A DNA stretch of 5,160 nt from Deltaproteobacteria bacterium (GTDB taxonomy: Bacteria > Myxococcota_A > Polyangia > Haliangiales > Haliangiaceae). Location of the stretch: the NCBI GenBank assembly GCA_013813945.1, contig JACCQV010000656.1, forward strand, positions 1 through 5,160, read 5' to 3'. This document shows, piece after piece, positions 1 to 5,160 of this stretch (the stretch's first letter is position 1; the number at the start of each line of letters is the position of its first letter). The notes beneath the pieces were generated by a model. It was not told the origin of the DNA. It made no database searches and saw only the letters and a list, made by a program, of their open reading frames with translations. Made by a program: the position numbers and the translations under genes.

Positions 1-263
1 ACCACACCCACGATGCGGTCGAGGTGGCGGTCGTCGGCCTGGACACCGGCCGGCAGGGCTCGGGAGCCCGGCGCCGCCAGCGTGATGCCGGCAGCGACGA
101 CGGCCGCGACCACGAACCCGCGATGCCAGCGGGCGGCGAGGGCGAGCGCGCCCGCGACGAGCCACCCCGCCCAGCCCGGGACATGGGGCGCCATGGGAGC
201 GAGCGCGATCCCGATCGCGAACGCGGCCGCCAACAGAAGAGGACCAACACGGACGCCTGACAT
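1..263 (-). CDS. comEC: ComEC/Rec2-like DNA-uptake channel protein, N-terminal fragment
   Basis: This minus-strand reading frame starts at an ATG (261-263) and stays open to the left edge, giving 87 complete codons. The translation begins MSGVRVGPLLLAAAFAIGIA and has two or three hydrophobic helices within about 70 residues: roughly residues 7-25, 28-44 and 49-63. A polar stretch with DDRHLDRIVGVV follows. Closely packed N-terminal helices leading into a basic/acidic segment with an R-[IV]-V-G-V-V strand are what I expect from the N-terminal (DUF4131-type) part of ComEC/Rec2. That family forms the inner-membrane channel for single-stranded DNA during natural transformation. A full protein would be about 700-850 residues, so only the first tenth is visible and the competence and hydrolase-like domains are outside. 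An AGGTG lies 5 bases upstream of the ATG (269-273), supporting this start. The gene is divergent from the plus-strand pair. Another polytopic membrane protein is possible, so the symbol is tentative. Confidence 0.55.
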   Translation of the reverse strand, partial: MSGVRVGPLLLAAAFAIGIALAPMAPHVPGWAGWLVAGALALAARWHRGFVVAAVVAAGITLAAPGSRALPAGVQADDRHLDRIVGV

Positions 264-334
264 GTGGGCACCTATCGATCGCGGTCTGCGCCGGTTGCGG
301 CCGGGAGCTTCGGGGCACTACGATTTGCCGGCGC
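264..334. other. Divergent intergenic region between comEC-like gene and exported-protein gene
   Basis: These 71 bases separate the two divergent start codons and must hold at least part of the promoters for both directions. The left part contains the AGGTG of the minus-strand gene and an ATCGAT palindrome. The right part contains the candidate promoter described separately. I see no convincing long inverted repeat or operator. Confidence 0.7.
295..324 (+). promoter_or_regulatory. Weak sigma-70-like promoter candidate for the exported protein/receptor pair
   Basis: TTGCGG (295-300) and TACGAT (319-324) are separated by 18 bases and resemble -35 and -10 hexamers with three and four consensus matches respectively. 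Transcription would start around 330-332, only a few bases before the ATG at 335. That would give a leaderless or nearly leaderless message, consistent with the lack of a Shine-Dalgarno sequence before this ATG. In GC-rich DNA such matches also arise by chance, so this is a candidate only. Confidence 0.25.
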
Positions 335-1030
335 ATGTCACTGCCGCTTCGCGTGTGTGTCGTGGTGTTTGGGTCGCTCGTCGCCGTCGGGCCGGTCGAC
401 GCGGGCCCCGTTATTGGCAAGCTCGACCTTCCCAAGGAGGTTCCGATGCGCGAAGCCTCCGCGACGAAGGGGTTCCTCGATCGAGTCGAGAACCCGCTCG
501 CGCCGCCTCGCCCCGTGGCCGTCACGCCCTACCTGGTCGTGGTCCTCGAGCAGGCCGAAGGTGCTCAGAAAGGCACCGCGCCGGGCCAGGTCGTGTGGGA
601 GCTGGTCGGCGAGTCGTTTGCCCGCCCGGTCGTCATCGCGCCGATCGGTGCCGAGGTCTTGATCAAGAACGTGTCGAAGACGGCGCGTACGCTGGTCGCG
701 CTCGAGGATGCGGGGCTCGTACCGAGCGGCCCGATCAACCCGACCGGTCCGAAGTCGTTCCGGATCGCCGAGGCCAAGGTCTACACGATCGCCGACAAGG
801 ATGCGGCGCACCTGCGCGGCACAATCGTCGGTGTGACGTCTCCGTACGTGGCCACCGTGGACGAGACCGGGAAGTTCGAGATCGCCGACGTCCCCGAGGG
901 CAACTACAAGCTGCGAATCTTCTACAAGACCGACTGGCTCGAGGGCACGACCGACGTCGCCGTGTCCGGCAAGGGCAAGACCGAAGTGGCCCCCAAGGTC
1001 CCGGCGCTGAACGCGCCGAAGAAAAAGTAG
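335..1030 (+). CDS. Exported cupredoxin-like / carboxypeptidase-regulatory-like beta-sandwich protein
   Basis: This 231-residue protein starts with a cleavable-looking signal peptide: Arg at position 6, a hydrophobic core at 7-19, and a VDA|G cleavage candidate after residue 23. There is no lipobox, so a soluble periplasmic or secreted protein is expected. A spacer rich in charge and proline (24-60) leads into a beta-rich domain (about 61-165) and a second strand set (about 166-210) with PYVATVDETGKFEI and DVPEGNYKLRIFY. The latter resembles the end of cupredoxin-like proteins that merge into a carboxypeptidase-regulatory-like fold. In copper-binding relatives an early His and a later Cys-x-x-His-x-x-Met cluster precede this. 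Here the equivalent places appear to be A117, D154, A157 and L160, so metal binding looks lost; this alignment is from memory. The C-terminus is lysine-rich. The ATG at 335 has no clear Shine-Dalgarno but is the only start that keeps the signal peptide. The receptor gene follows after 6 bases, so the pair is very likely co-transcribed. The exact role is unknown. Confidence 0.82.
   Translation: MSLPLRVCVVVFGSLVAVGPVDAGPVIGKLDLPKEVPMREASATKGFLDRVENPLAPPRPVAVTPYLVVVLEQAEGAQKGTAPGQVVWELVGESFARPVVIAPIGAEVLIKNVSKTARTLVALEDAGLVPSGPINPTGPKSFRIAEAKVYTIADKDAAHLRGTIVGVTSPYVATVDETGKFEIADVPEGNYKLRIFYKTDWLEGTTDVAVSGKGKTEVAPKVPALNAPKKK
434..448 (+). promoter_or_regulatory. Strong internal Shine-Dalgarno with in-frame ATG
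   Basis: AAGGAGG (434-440) sits 5 bases before an in-frame ATG (446-448, Met38 of the exported protein). It is far better than anything in front of the annotated ATG at 335. Initiation here would give a 194-residue form without the signal peptide. The sequence also simply encodes Lys-Glu-Val-Pro-Met, so it may be coincidental. The well-formed signal peptide argues that the long form is the main product. Confidence 0.35.
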
Positions 1031-1031
1031 G
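1025..1031 (+). promoter_or_regulatory. Shine-Dalgarno of the receptor gene overlapping the upstream stop codon
   Basis: AAGTAGG matches AAGGAGG at six of seven bases and ends 5 bases before the GTG start at 1037. It contains the TAG stop (1028-1030) of the exported-protein gene. Ribosomes terminating on the first gene would clear or occupy this site, a typical arrangement for translational coupling. It supports the GTG start of the receptor. Confidence 0.6.
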
Positions 1032-1036
1032 CTGCC

Positions 1037-2833
1037 GTGTTCTTCTCCAAGATCTGGTTCTTCTTGATCGCCCTCGCGGCGACTGTCGCGTTGACGATCG
1101 CCCTGGTGATGCCGCGGCCCGCGGAGCGCGCGCACGTCGAGAACGAGAAGCAGCGGCTCGTCGTCGCGTGCAGCGTGATCGACATTCTGCTCGGCGATGA
1201 CGCGCGCAACCGCGTCGAGCTGGCGAGCGCGTTCGCCAGCAAGGTGGAGATCGTGTCCGCGCTCGAGGCCGCATCGGGCGTCGCCTCGATCGACGAGGCG
1301 CGGATGAAGTCGGTGCGCGCCGTCGGTGAATCGGTCATGGAGGAGATGAAGGGCAAGCGTAAGCCCGACTTCGCCGTGCTGATCGACAAGCGCGGCCGTG
1401 TCGTGGCGCGCGTCGCGCTTGACCAGAACGACTTCGGCGACGTGGCCGCGGGCCGCCCGCTCGTCGATGATGCGCTCGCCGGCTACCTGCGCGACGATCT
1501 GTGGTCACACAACGGGACGCTCTATCTCGTGACCGCAGCGCCGGTGGTCAAGCGCGAGACGGCCGCGTACGCCGGCGCGATCATCCTCGGCCATCAGGTC
1601 ACGAACGCGCTCGCGCAACGCCTGGTCAAGTCGCTCGACGTCGACGTCGGGTTCTACCTTGGCAAGGACGAGGTTGCGGGCAGCAAGACGCTCGCGGTCG
1701 AGGCGAGCCCGCTCGTCGATGCGGTCAAGGGAATCGCCGGTGCTGACCTCAGCCAGGATTGCCTCGCGAACAAGCCGATCCCGATCACGGCCGGCAAGGA
1801 CAGCTACACGGCGCTCGTCGCGCGGCTCCCGGGCGAGGTCTCCGCGCGCCAGGCCTACTACACGGTGTTCATCAAGCGGCCCGCGGCGCTCGGCTTCGCC
1901 GGCACGCTCAAGGTCGTCAATCAGAGCGATCTCGCCCCGGGTTCGTTCCCGTGGATCCTCGTCGGTGGTGCCTTCCTCGTGATGCTCGCCATCGGGATCG
2001 CGCTGATGATGATGGAGTCGGATCGTCCGCTGCGCCGCCTCACTGCCGAAGCCGTGCGACTCGCGAAGGGCGAGACCGAGCGGCTCAGCGAGGATGCGCA
2101 TCCCGGCAAGTTCGGTTCGATCGCGCGCAGCGTGAACATCCATATCGACAAGCTCGGCCGCGAAGCGAAGTCTGCGAAGAAGGACATGGACCAGCTGCTC
2201 GGTCCGTCCCCGGAGGGCAGCCTCGGCACGATCGATCTGCTCGCCACGGCGCTGCCAGCCGTGCGTCCCGGCGGCTCCGGCCCCGTCAGCTCGCCCCCAC
2301 CGTCGGAGTTCAAGTTCACGACCGCGGCGACGCAGCCCGGCGTGACGCCCGCCGCTCCTCCGGCACGCCCGACCGGGCGTCCGGGCACGCCGCCCCCGAC
2401 GACGCCGGCCGCGCGAGCACCCACGCCCCCTCCGATCAGGGTTGGCACTCCAACGCCGCCCGCGATGCCCGTGACGCCGGCATATATTCCGGTCGCACCG
2501 TCGGGCCCGGTCACGGCGCCCGCTCCGATGCCGCCGCCGCCGGCGCTCAGCCTCGACGATGACATCCTCGGCGCGGCTCCAGAGGCCACCCCGGCGCCAG
2601 GAGAGCAGGGTGCAGGCACCGACTACTTCGAGCAGGTATTCGATCAGTTCGTGACGATGAAGAAGAGCTGCAACGAGCCGACGACCGGGCTGACGCTGGC
2701 GAAGTTCTCCGAGAAGCTCGTCAAGAACCGCGAGGACCTGATGTCGAAGACCGGCTGCAAGGACGTGAAGTTCACGGTCTACGTCAAGGACGGCAAGGCC
2801 GCGCTCAAGGCGACTCCGGTCAAAGAAGACTGA
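1037..2833 (+). CDS. Two-TM Cache-HAMP receptor with Pro/Thr-rich linker and MXAN_5187-like C-terminal domain
   Basis: This 598-residue inner-membrane receptor starts at GTG. The first TM helix begins within ten residues and a good Shine-Dalgarno precedes it. Order: TM1 about 5-25; a periplasmic region of roughly 275 residues with a Cache/GAF-like sensor core (FAVLIDKRGRVVARV at 112-126, then TLYLVTAAPVV and AGAIILGHQVTNALA up to about 210); TM2 304-326; a HAMP segment about 327-383 with Pro331, Gly345-Glu346 and KFGSIARSVN; a disordered Pro/Thr/Ala-rich linker about 408-525; and a compact domain about 528-598 with DYFEQVFDQFV, CNEPTTGLT, KLVKNREDL and FTVYVKDGKAALKATPV. From memory the last domain resembles one named after Myxococcus xanthus MXAN_5187, function unknown to me. 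No histidine kinase, GGDEF, receiver, methyl-accepting coiled coil or Ser/Thr kinase follows HAMP, so signal output must use the C-terminal domain. The gene lies 6 bases behind the exported-protein gene, suggesting that the two proteins work on the same periplasmic signal. Confidence 0.88.
   Translation: MFFSKIWFFLIALAATVALTIALVMPRPAERAHVENEKQRLVVACSVIDILLGDDARNRVELASAFASKVEIVSALEAASGVASIDEARMKSVRAVGESVMEEMKGKRKPDFAVLIDKRGRVVARVALDQNDFGDVAAGRPLVDDALAGYLRDDLWSHNGTLYLVTAAPVVKRETAAYAGAIILGHQVTNALAQRLVKSLDVDVGFYLGKDEVAGSKTLAVEASPLVDAVKGIAGADLSQDCLANKPIPITAGKDSYTALVARLPGEVSARQAYYTVFIKRPAALGFAGTLKVVNQSDLAPGSFPWILVGGAFLVMLAIGIALMMMESDRPLRRLTAEAVRLAKGETERLSEDAHPGKFGSIARSVNIHIDKLGREAKSAKKDMDQLLGPSPEGSLGTIDLLATALPAVRPGGSGPVSSPPPSEFKFTTAATQPGVTPAAPPARPTGRPGTPPPTTPAARAPTPPPIRVGTPTPPAMPVTPAYIPVAPSGPVTAPAPMPPPPALSLDDDILGAAPEATPAPGEQGAGTDYFEQVFDQFVTMKKSCNEPTTGLTLAKFSEKLVKNREDLMSKTGCKDVKFTVYVKDGKAALKATPVKED
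2258..2610 (+). other. Pro/Thr/Ala-rich low-complexity linker within the receptor gene
   Basis: Codons for residues about 408-525 encode a region dominated by Pro, Ala, Thr and Gly, including APTPPP, TPTPPAMP and a run of five prolines (499-503 with flanking Met-Pro). It contains eight Thr-Pro dipeptides, at Thr 437, 451, 456, 463, 471, 473, 480 and 518. It separates HAMP from the C-terminal domain and is probably a flexible cytoplasmic tether. It is not an exact tandem repeat at the DNA level. Confidence 0.75.
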
Positions 2834-2846
2834 GCAGAGTCGAGAG
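2834..2846. other. 13-base tail-to-tail junction of convergent genes
   Basis: Only 13 bases separate the TGA of the receptor from the TAG of the kinase on the opposite strand. I see no GC-rich hairpin followed by a T-run for either direction. The best candidate is a 4-bp GACT/AGTC stem followed by TTCTTT when read on the minus strand, which is too weak to call. The two transcripts probably overlap at their 3' ends. Confidence 0.7.
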
Positions 2847-4277
2847 CTACACCGCGCCGGCGGCGATGATCCGCTCGCGCAGCCGCTGTGATTCGATCAG
2901 GGCCTGCGTGGTCGTCGGGCGCTTCGCTGGATCCGGATCGCCGAGCCGCATCAGGTGGTGCTGAACATCATCGGCGAGCTCCTTGCCGATGCCCGCGAAC
3001 ACGGCCTCGGGGAGCCGGAAGTCCTCGGCGCTGCGGATCGCGGCGCTCAGCGCACGCTGCCACGGCGTGCGTGCGGTGACGTTCTCGAACAGCACGACCG
3101 CGCACGCGTAGATATCGGACGCCGGAGAGACCTCGCCGCGCCGCTGCTCGGGCGCCATGTACGCGAGCGTTCCGACGGCCTCCGCCTTCTTTGCGATCGC
3201 GCCGATCTGGCCACTCGCATCGGGGAGATGGGCGACGCCGAAGTCACCGAGCATGACCTCGGCACCCGGCAGATCGACGTCACGCCGGAACATCAGGTTC
3301 GCTGGCTTCAAGTCGCAGTGCACGATGCCGCGACGGTGCGCAGCGGCGAGCGCCGACAGGATCTGGCCGTGGCGCTCGATCGCGCGGCGCAAGGGGCGCG
3401 GTCCACGCTCGCGGAGAACATCTCGCAGCGTGCCGCCCGCAGCGAGCTCCATGACGATGCGGCGTGACGCCTCGTCCATGTCGAGCACTGCGACGACGTT
3501 GGGATGGCGCAACGAGGCCATCACGCGTGCTTCGTGGAAGAACCGCGCGAGGGCATCGGCGCGCTCGGTGCCGGCGAGATGCGGGTGGAGCAGCTTGACC
3601 GCGACATCGCGATCGAGCTCGGCATCGCGTGCGAGGTACACGACACCGGTCGCGCCGCGGCCGAGCTCGCGCACGAGGCGATAGCGAGCGCCGGCCTGCA
3701 CGCCCGCCACGTCACCGGCGGCGATCGTCTCACCCGCGACTGGCGCCGAGCGGCCGGTCAGCTGGCGTAGCCGCTCGACCCGAACGCGCACGTTGGGATA
3801 ATCGACATCGCGGCCGAGGACTGCCTCGTAGTGGCGAAGCGCGCGCTCGTGGTCGCCCTTCTTGCGAGCATGCTCGGCGAGCAGGTAGTGCGCCCGCAGC
3901 GCGTAGCTCTCCTCGCTGGTCAACCGCTCGAGGTGGTGCTGCGCGGTCTCGAGCTCGCCGCGCTGCTCGTAGCGCTCGACGAGAACCGCGCGGAGCGGCG
4001 CTGTCGAGGCAAGCGGAACCTCGGGGACGCTGAGCAGCTTCTCCATCCACTCGATGGCGAGGCGTTCGTGTCCGGAGGTCCACACGCCCTGGATCTTGTC
4101 GAGCACGTCCTTGCTCGCGATCTCGTCACGACGCTTGCCGTCGGCCAGATCGGCGACGAGCTGGGCGAGGAAGACTTCTTCCTCGCTGCCCAGGTGCTGG
4201 GGCTCGGGGGCCGGAGGCGCGGAGATCTCCGCCGGCGCCGCGTCCTTCTTGCCGAGCAAGCGTTTCCACCACGCCAT
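2847..4277 (-). CDS. Cytoplasmic TPR-containing Ser/Thr protein kinase (Hanks-type, non-RD)
   Basis: This 476-residue protein (ATG at 4277) transfers phosphate from ATP to Ser/Thr of target proteins. Residues 1-12 (MAWWKRLLGKKD) are aromatic and basic and could touch the membrane; no TM helix is present. Two or three TPR-like repeats occupy about 93-173 (for example AEHARKKGDHERALRHYEAVL). The kinase domain runs about 199-460: Gly loop GRGATGVVY (from G206), ATP lysine K228 in VAVK, alpha-C glutamate E249, catalytic loop HCDLKPAN (H320, D322, K324, N327), DFG 345-347, APE 375-377, alpha-F aspartate D388 in SDIYA, and the late arginine R453. All residues needed for catalysis are present, so it should be active. 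The Arg before the catalytic Asp is Cys, making it a non-RD kinase. The FHA gene ends 2 bases upstream, so the two are co-transcribed. A TTG at 4283 overlaps that stop (TTGA) and would add two residues. ATG is preferred on codon type, although no strong Shine-Dalgarno separates the two. Confidence 0.93.
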   Translation of the reverse strand: MAWWKRLLGKKDAAPAEISAPPAPEPQHLGSEEEVFLAQLVADLADGKRRDEIASKDVLDKIQGVWTSGHERLAIEWMEKLLSVPEVPLASTAPLRAVLVERYEQRGELETAQHHLERLTSEESYALRAHYLLAEHARKKGDHERALRHYEAVLGRDVDYPNVRVRVERLRQLTGRSAPVAGETIAAGDVAGVQAGARYRLVRELGRGATGVVYLARDAELDRDVAVKLLHPHLAGTERADALARFFHEARVMASLRHPNVVAVLDMDEASRRIVMELAAGGTLRDVLRERGPRPLRRAIERHGQILSALAAAHRRGIVHCDLKPANLMFRRDVDLPGAEVMLGDFGVAHLPDASGQIGAIAKKAEAVGTLAYMAPEQRRGEVSPASDIYACAVVLFENVTARTPWQRALSAAIRSAEDFRLPEAVFAGIGKELADDVQHHLMRLGDPDPAKRPTTTQALIESQRLRERIIAAGAV

Positions 4278-4279
4278 GG

Positions 4280-5160
4280 TCAACCGATATCGATCTCGTC
4301 ACCGTCGACGACCAGCCGGTCACCTCGGATCAGCTGCACGCGCACCTCGCCGAGCGGTTCGTCGTTGAACACGATCTGCTTCGCTGCGCCGCGGCCGAGC
4401 AGGGGGCGCCCGGACTTGAACACCACATCGACCGGCAGGCCGATCGGCGCGAGATCGAGGCGCTGACCGTCGTCGCCCGCGAGCAGGGCGACGCCACGAT
4501 CGAGGCTCGATGCGCAGCGCAGGATCAGAGCGCCGTTCGCGAGCTCGAACTCGATCGAGCACTCGTCGCCGAGACCGAACTTGCCAGTACCGGCGAGCGG
4601 AACGCGCCCGGCGAGTGGCAGGCCGCTGACCGTCGTGCCGTTGCGCGAGTCGAGATCGCGCAAATGGAACGCATCGGCCGTGCGCTCGATCTCGGCGTGC
4701 TGGCGGGAAACGCCGCCGGCGCGCAGGGTCAGGTCGCACAGCGCATCGCGCCCGAGCACGAGCTTCGGTGCGGCGCAGACCACGATCAGCGGCTTGCCAC
4801 GCCGCTTGAGCTCGACCTTGCCCGCGGTCAGCAGCGACGTGTCGAGCTGATCGAGCTTGCGGCGGTACTCGCCCGCGACCGACGCGGCACCGACGGCACG
4901 GACGAGCTCGGTTCGCGCTTCGTCGCGACGACCGACGCGCATCGCGGTCTCGTAGTTCGCGAAGGCATCTGCCTCGGAGCGAGCCCGATCGTTGGCTGCA
5001 TCGTCCTTCGAGAGCGCCTGCTCCATCTTCTCGACCAGGCCGCCGGCGGAGTATGCGTTCGCCGCCGCGAGGTGATCGCCGATCGCCTCGAGTGCCTCGC
5101 CCGCCGCGTAGTGATCCTCGCCGACGACGAGCAGGTCCGCTGCCTCGCGAACCTTGGTGC
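4280..5160 (-). CDS. FHA-domain phosphothreonine-binding protein, 5' end outside the window
   Basis: The frame is open from the right edge to TGA (4280-4282), giving 292 complete residues. An ATG exists at 5024-5026, but the 44 codons upstream of it are open, have no alternative start and encode matching helical-repeat sequence (AAGEALEAIGDHLAAANAYS). The true start therefore lies beyond 5160. Counting from Met at 5026: TPR-like alpha-helical repeats up to about 65, then an FHA domain about 76-162 with the canonical G92-R93, S107-x-x-H110 and N129-G130, the residues that contact phosphothreonine. A C-terminal beta-rich segment (about 165-248) ends in VVDGDEIDIG and looks like a shortened, degenerate second FHA. 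The protein is cytoplasmic with no signal peptide or TM helix in view. It directly precedes the Ser/Thr kinase and probably binds that kinase or its substrates. Whether an enzymatic domain lies further upstream cannot be seen. Confidence 0.9.
   Translation of the reverse strand, partial: TKVREAADLLVVGEDHYAAGEALEAIGDHLAAANAYSAGGLVEKMEQALSKDDAANDRARSEADAFANYETAMRVGRRDEARTELVRAVGAASVAGEYRRKLDQLDTSLLTAGKVELKRRGKPLIVVCAAPKLVLGRDALCDLTLRAGGVSRQHAEIERTADAFHLRDLDSRNGTTVSGLPLAGRVPLAGTGKFGLGDECSIEFELANGALILRCASSLDRGVALLAGDDGQRLDLAPIGLPVDVVFKSGRPLLGRGAAKQIVFNDEPLGEVRVQLIRGDRLVVDGDEIDIG

Noticed and set aside
13..1200. Long plus-strand frame of 395 codons crossing the comEC-like gene and the exported-protein gene
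   Set aside because: It is Arg-rich with no recognisable domain and runs across a divergent intergenic region and two better-supported genes. This is a typical shadow frame in GC-rich DNA.
2442..2488. TTGGCA (2442-2447) and an AT-rich island with TATATT (2483-2488) as an internal promoter in the receptor gene
   Set aside because: The hexamers are 35 bases apart, far from the usual 16-18, and there is no properly placed partner for either.
1921..2619. Minus-strand frame of 232 codons with a Gly-rich start
   Set aside because: It is the antisense shadow of the Pro-rich receptor linker; CCN codons read as GGN on the other strand.
2815..2846. GACT/AGTC stem followed by TTCTTT on the minus strand as terminator of the kinase transcript
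   Set aside because: The stem is only 4 bp with a 6-base loop and the T tract is interrupted, so chance is the better explanation.
3190..3210. GCGATCGC and related GATCGCG motifs, here and elsewhere in the window, as a HIP1-like dispersed repeat
   Set aside because: They fall inside coding sequence and follow from frequent Ile (ATC), Asp and Ala/Arg codons at high GC. I cannot show over-representation without a background count.
3831..4466. Plus-strand frame of 211 codons opposite the kinase N-terminus and the end of the FHA gene
   Set aside because: It spans the junction of two real minus-strand genes and has no domain or consistent start signal.
5024..5026. ATG as the start of the FHA gene
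   Set aside because: The frame continues open for 44 codons to the window edge with TPR-like helical sequence in the same style and no start codon, so the gene begins outside the window.
1..5160. CRISPR, tRNA, rRNA, insertion sequence or attachment site
   Set aside because: I see no spaced direct repeats, cloverleaf, transposase or terminal inverted repeats; nearly all sequence is accounted for by the five genes.

Overview
The window is GC-rich, strongly GC-biased at third codon positions and almost fully coding. It holds five genes, two of them cut by the window edges. A Hanks-type Ser/Thr kinase with TPR-like repeats, an FHA protein next to it, and a Cache-HAMP receptor whose C-terminal domain looks like one I remember from myxobacteria together suggest a Myxococcota (delta-proteobacterial) chromosome. 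That placement is an inference from gene content and composition. I see no mobile element, CRISPR array, rRNA or tRNA.

Layout, left to right: (1) positions 1-263, minus strand, the N-terminus of a multi-helix membrane protein that looks like ComEC/Rec2 and runs off the left edge. (2) A 71-base divergent intergenic region (264-334) with a weak promoter candidate facing right. (3) 335-1030, plus strand, an exported beta-rich protein that resembles a cupredoxin-like/carboxypeptidase-regulatory-like fold without recognisable copper ligands. (4) 1037-2833, plus strand, a two-TM receptor with a Cache-type sensor, HAMP, a long Pro/Thr-rich linker and a small C-terminal domain, and no kinase, receiver or methyl-accepting module. 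Genes 3 and 4 are 6 bases apart, and the Shine-Dalgarno of gene 4 overlaps the stop of gene 3. (5) A 13-base tail-to-tail junction (2834-2846). (6) 2847-4277, minus strand, a cytoplasmic TPR-Ser/Thr kinase with an HCD (non-RD) catalytic loop. (7) 4280-5160, minus strand, an FHA-domain protein that runs off the right edge and is upstream of the kinase in the same transcript.

Two signalling units therefore face each other: an envelope pair (exported protein plus receptor) and a cytoplasmic phosphorylation pair (FHA reader plus kinase). FHA domains bind phosphothreonine made by such kinases, so the right-hand pair is probably functional together. A link between the two pairs is speculative; the one suggestive point is that the receptor's cytoplasmic linker carries eight Thr-Pro dipeptides. 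The features most worth a second look are the receptor with its unconventional output domain, the apparent loss of metal ligands in the exported protein, the non-RD kinase with few activation-loop phosphoacceptors, and a second, degenerate FHA-like segment in the FHA protein.
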